From an uncultured delta proteobacterium (GTDB lineage: Bacteria; Myxococcota_A; Polyangia; Polyangiales; Polyangiaceae): a stretch of DNA of 49,691 bases. Location: NCBI GenBank assembly GCA_903906315.1, contig CAIVJW010000264.1:1-49691 (forward strand). Direction: 5' to 3'. The stretch's first letter is position 1, and each line of letters starts with the position of its first letter. The notes under the pieces were generated by a model. That model did no database searches and was not told the origin of the DNA. It saw only the letters and a program-made list of their open reading frames with translations. A program made the translations under genes and the position numbers. Positions 45,337-49,691 of this stretch are shown here, piece by piece.

Positions 45337-45747
45337 CGTTCGCACCTCGTTCGTTCTCGAGAGCGCCGGCGCGCGCACACGGCTCGCGCCGTGCGGGTGA
45401 TCCGGGGGATTCTTCGCGTCGGAGCACGCGAAAACCGCGCGTCCATGGCAGTACCCTTTCCCCCTCCGCTTCGAGCGAGCCCCGGTGCTGCATCGAGCAT
45501 GCCCGCTCGACGCGCCCCGGCGCGGCGACGCAGTGCGCGAAAATCCGCCAAAAAATCGCCTTCCCCGCGCGCACGCGGTGCGCACCTGCGCGGCCGGTTC
45601 GTTCTCCTCTGCACGCGCTGCGTCGCGGAGCGCCCGCCGATCGCGTGCAGTTCCCGCGGCCGAGATCTCGGCGGCGCCCGGCGGGGCCTGTTCGGCTCGG
45701 CCCCGGCGCAGCGCGCGCGCCTCGCCTCGTGTACCCTGCCGCGCACC
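45337..45747. other. divergent intergenic region between sensor kinase and SDR genes
   Basis: This 411-bp stretch separates the minus-strand kinase gene from the plus-strand SDR gene, so it should hold both promoters. It has a hairpin near 45374-45394, the inverted repeat at 45413-45432, and a relatively AT-rich patch near 45540-45560. Open frames across it show no coding bias, and I see no gene. No confident -35/-10 or sigma-54 site could be assigned. Confidence 0.5.
45413..45432. promoter_or_regulatory. possible operator: TTCGCG-N8-CGCGAA inverted repeat
   Basis: A perfect 6-bp inverted repeat with an 8-nt spacer lies about 77 bp upstream of the sensor kinase start. Size and spacing would fit a dimeric regulator. 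In such GC-rich DNA a chance match is quite possible. Confidence 0.25.
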
Positions 45748-46563
45748 ATGAGCTACTACTTCCCCGGCAAGAACGTCGTCGTCACGGGCGGGTCGAGCGG
45801 CATCGGCCTCGCCTTCGCCCGCCACGTCGCGCGGGAGGGTGCGACCACGATCCTGGTCGCCCGGCGCGCGGACGTGCTCGCGGAGGCGCGCCGGGACGTC
45901 CTCGCCGCGGCCCCCGGGGCCAAGGTCGAGCTCCTGCCCCTCGACGTCGCGTCCGAGCACGACGTGATGAAGGAGGTCGGCGCCCTCGCCGAGCGCGAGC
46001 GCATCGACGTGCTCGTCAACAACGCCGGCGTCGTCCTCCCGGGTCGCTTCCTCGAGCTCGACCTCGGCGAGTTCCGCCGCATGATGGACGTCAACTACTT
46101 CGGCGCCGTCCACATGTGCCGCGCCATCCTGCCGTCGATGGTCGCGCGCCGCGCCGGCCACGTGCTCAACGTCTCGTCGCTCGCGGGCGTCATCGGCATC
46201 TACGGCTACACGCCCTACGCGGCGAGCAAGTTCGCGCTCGCAGGCTTCTCGCAGGCGCTCCGCGCCGAGATGTGGCCGCACGGCGTCGGCGTCAGCGTGT
46301 GCCTGCCGCCGGACACCGACACCCCGCAGCTCGCGTTCGAGAACCAGTACAAGCCGGCCGAGACCCGCGCGATCGCCGGCAACGTGAAGACGCTCTCGGC
46401 CGACCAGGTCGCGCGGGCGATGGCTCGCGGCATCGAGAAGAACCAGTTCGAGATCTACCCGGACCTCGGATCGCGCTTCTCCGCGCTGGCGCAGGGTCTC
46501 CTCCCCGGCGTCGTGCGCTGGGTGTGCGACGACGCCCAGAAGAAGGCGAAGCCCGCGCCCTGA
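45748..46563 (+). CDS. short-chain dehydrogenase, 3-ketodihydrosphingosine reductase-like
   Basis: 271 aa from the ATG at 45748. It has the NADPH-binding TGGSSGIG (13-20), NNAG at 91-94, catalytic Ser144 region (LNVSSLAG), and Tyr157/Lys161 in YTPYAASK. The loop LPPDTDTPQLAFEN with following KPAETRAI closely resembles the PPDTDTP/KP-ET motif of eukaryotic 3-ketosphinganine reductase (KDSR). This suggests it reduces 3-ketodihydrosphingosine in sphingolipid synthesis, a pathway known in some myxobacteria. No serine palmitoyltransferase gene is in the window. A general SDR role cannot be excluded. Confidence 0.85.
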   Translation: MSYYFPGKNVVVTGGSSGIGLAFARHVAREGATTILVARRADVLAEARRDVLAAAPGAKVELLPLDVASEHDVMKEVGALAERERIDVLVNNAGVVLPGRFLELDLGEFRRMMDVNYFGAVHMCRAILPSMVARRAGHVLNVSSLAGVIGIYGYTPYAASKFALAGFSQALRAEMWPHGVGVSVCLPPDTDTPQLAFENQYKPAETRAIAGNVKTLSADQVARAMARGIEKNQFEIYPDLGSRFSALAQGLLPGVVRWVCDDAQKKAKPAP

Positions 46564-46649
46564 TCGCCGGCCGAACGAGGAGAGGGCCCCTCGCGCGGCG
46601 CCGCGCCTCGGGCCGGATCTCCGAGGTCGACCCGGGGCCTCGTCGGCTC

Positions 46650-46666
46650 GGCAGGGCAGCCCTGCC
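46650..46666 (+). terminator. possible terminator after the SDR gene
   Basis: GGCAGGGC and GCCCTGCC form a nearly continuous inverted repeat (46650-46666), about 87 nt past the SDR stop and 62 nt before the next gene. A GCGCGGCGCCGCGC palindrome lies closer to the SDR stop. Confidence 0.3.
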
Positions 46667-46728
46667 CGGTGACGCAGCGGCACCTCCGGCGTGCGGCCCG
46701 AATGCGCACGTGGTACCCGCTTGCGCGC

Positions 46729-49691
<2,963 letters not shown>

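Noticed and set aside
45340..45440. Sigma-54 promoter upstream of the sensor kinase
   Set aside because: No GG-N10-GC pair with the expected TGGCAC/TTGC flanks was found in the leader.

Overview
The window is very GC-rich, with almost every real codon ending in G or C. It looks like chromosomal DNA from a myxobacterium (Myxococcota), probably of the Polyangia type. The best evidence is a MYXO-CTERM sorting tail on the protein at 20250-22931. Supporting signs are several lipoproteins with long Gly/Ala/Thr linkers followed by Cys-rich modules, a Tol-Pal operon, and a ketosphinganine-reductase-like SDR. I saw no rRNA, tRNA, CRISPR array or phage block.

Layout. 1-13.2 kb: fatty-acid beta-oxidation genes on the minus strand (a FadE5-like acyl-CoA dehydrogenase, then fadN and fadA). 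They are separated by a plus-strand block of three secreted lipoproteins and an alpha/beta hydrolase, and by a minus-strand multi-span membrane protein. 13.2-23 kb: another Cys-rich lipoprotein, an aminotransferase, a membrane sulfatase/phosphoethanolamine-transferase-like enzyme, a PAS-GGDEF-EAL protein, a Sel1 lipoprotein, and a GH15-like enzyme with a MYXO-CTERM tail. 23.1-27.9 kb: a tight pal-tolQ-tolR-tolA-tolB operon ending in a class II aldolase. 28-32.3 kb: an OPA-type transporter, an AlaT-like aminotransferase, and a lone astB.

30.7-37 kb is a disturbed accessory segment. It holds two copies of a hairpin repeat built from CACAGAG/CACGGAG-type units, two separate mntA-hepT (MNT/HEPN) toxin-antitoxin pairs, and a secreted CE2-like SGNH esterase. 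It also holds the 3' remnant of a beta-propeller-type gene and a truncated IS4/Tn5-like transposase. The first toxin-antitoxin pair is bracketed by a 63-bp imperfect direct repeat copied from the 5' end of astB.

37-49.7 kb: an EF-hand protein, uvrB, and a five-gene redox module on the minus strand. In transcription order the module is a heme-motif sensor kinase, a membrane-tethered receiver protein, a membrane-anchored GcvH-like protein lacking the lipoyl lysine, a four-cluster HybA-like ferredoxin, and an NrfD/HybB protein fused to a hexaheme cytochrome c. No catalytic subunit is present. Next come a ketosphinganine-reductase-like SDR and a radical SAM/DUF2344 protein that runs off the right edge. 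The redox module is the best candidate for a little-described system.

Many genes end in strong GC-rich stem-loops without U-tracts. These are listed as probable terminators from sequence complementarity only. All functional calls rest on motif reading by eye; no database search was run.
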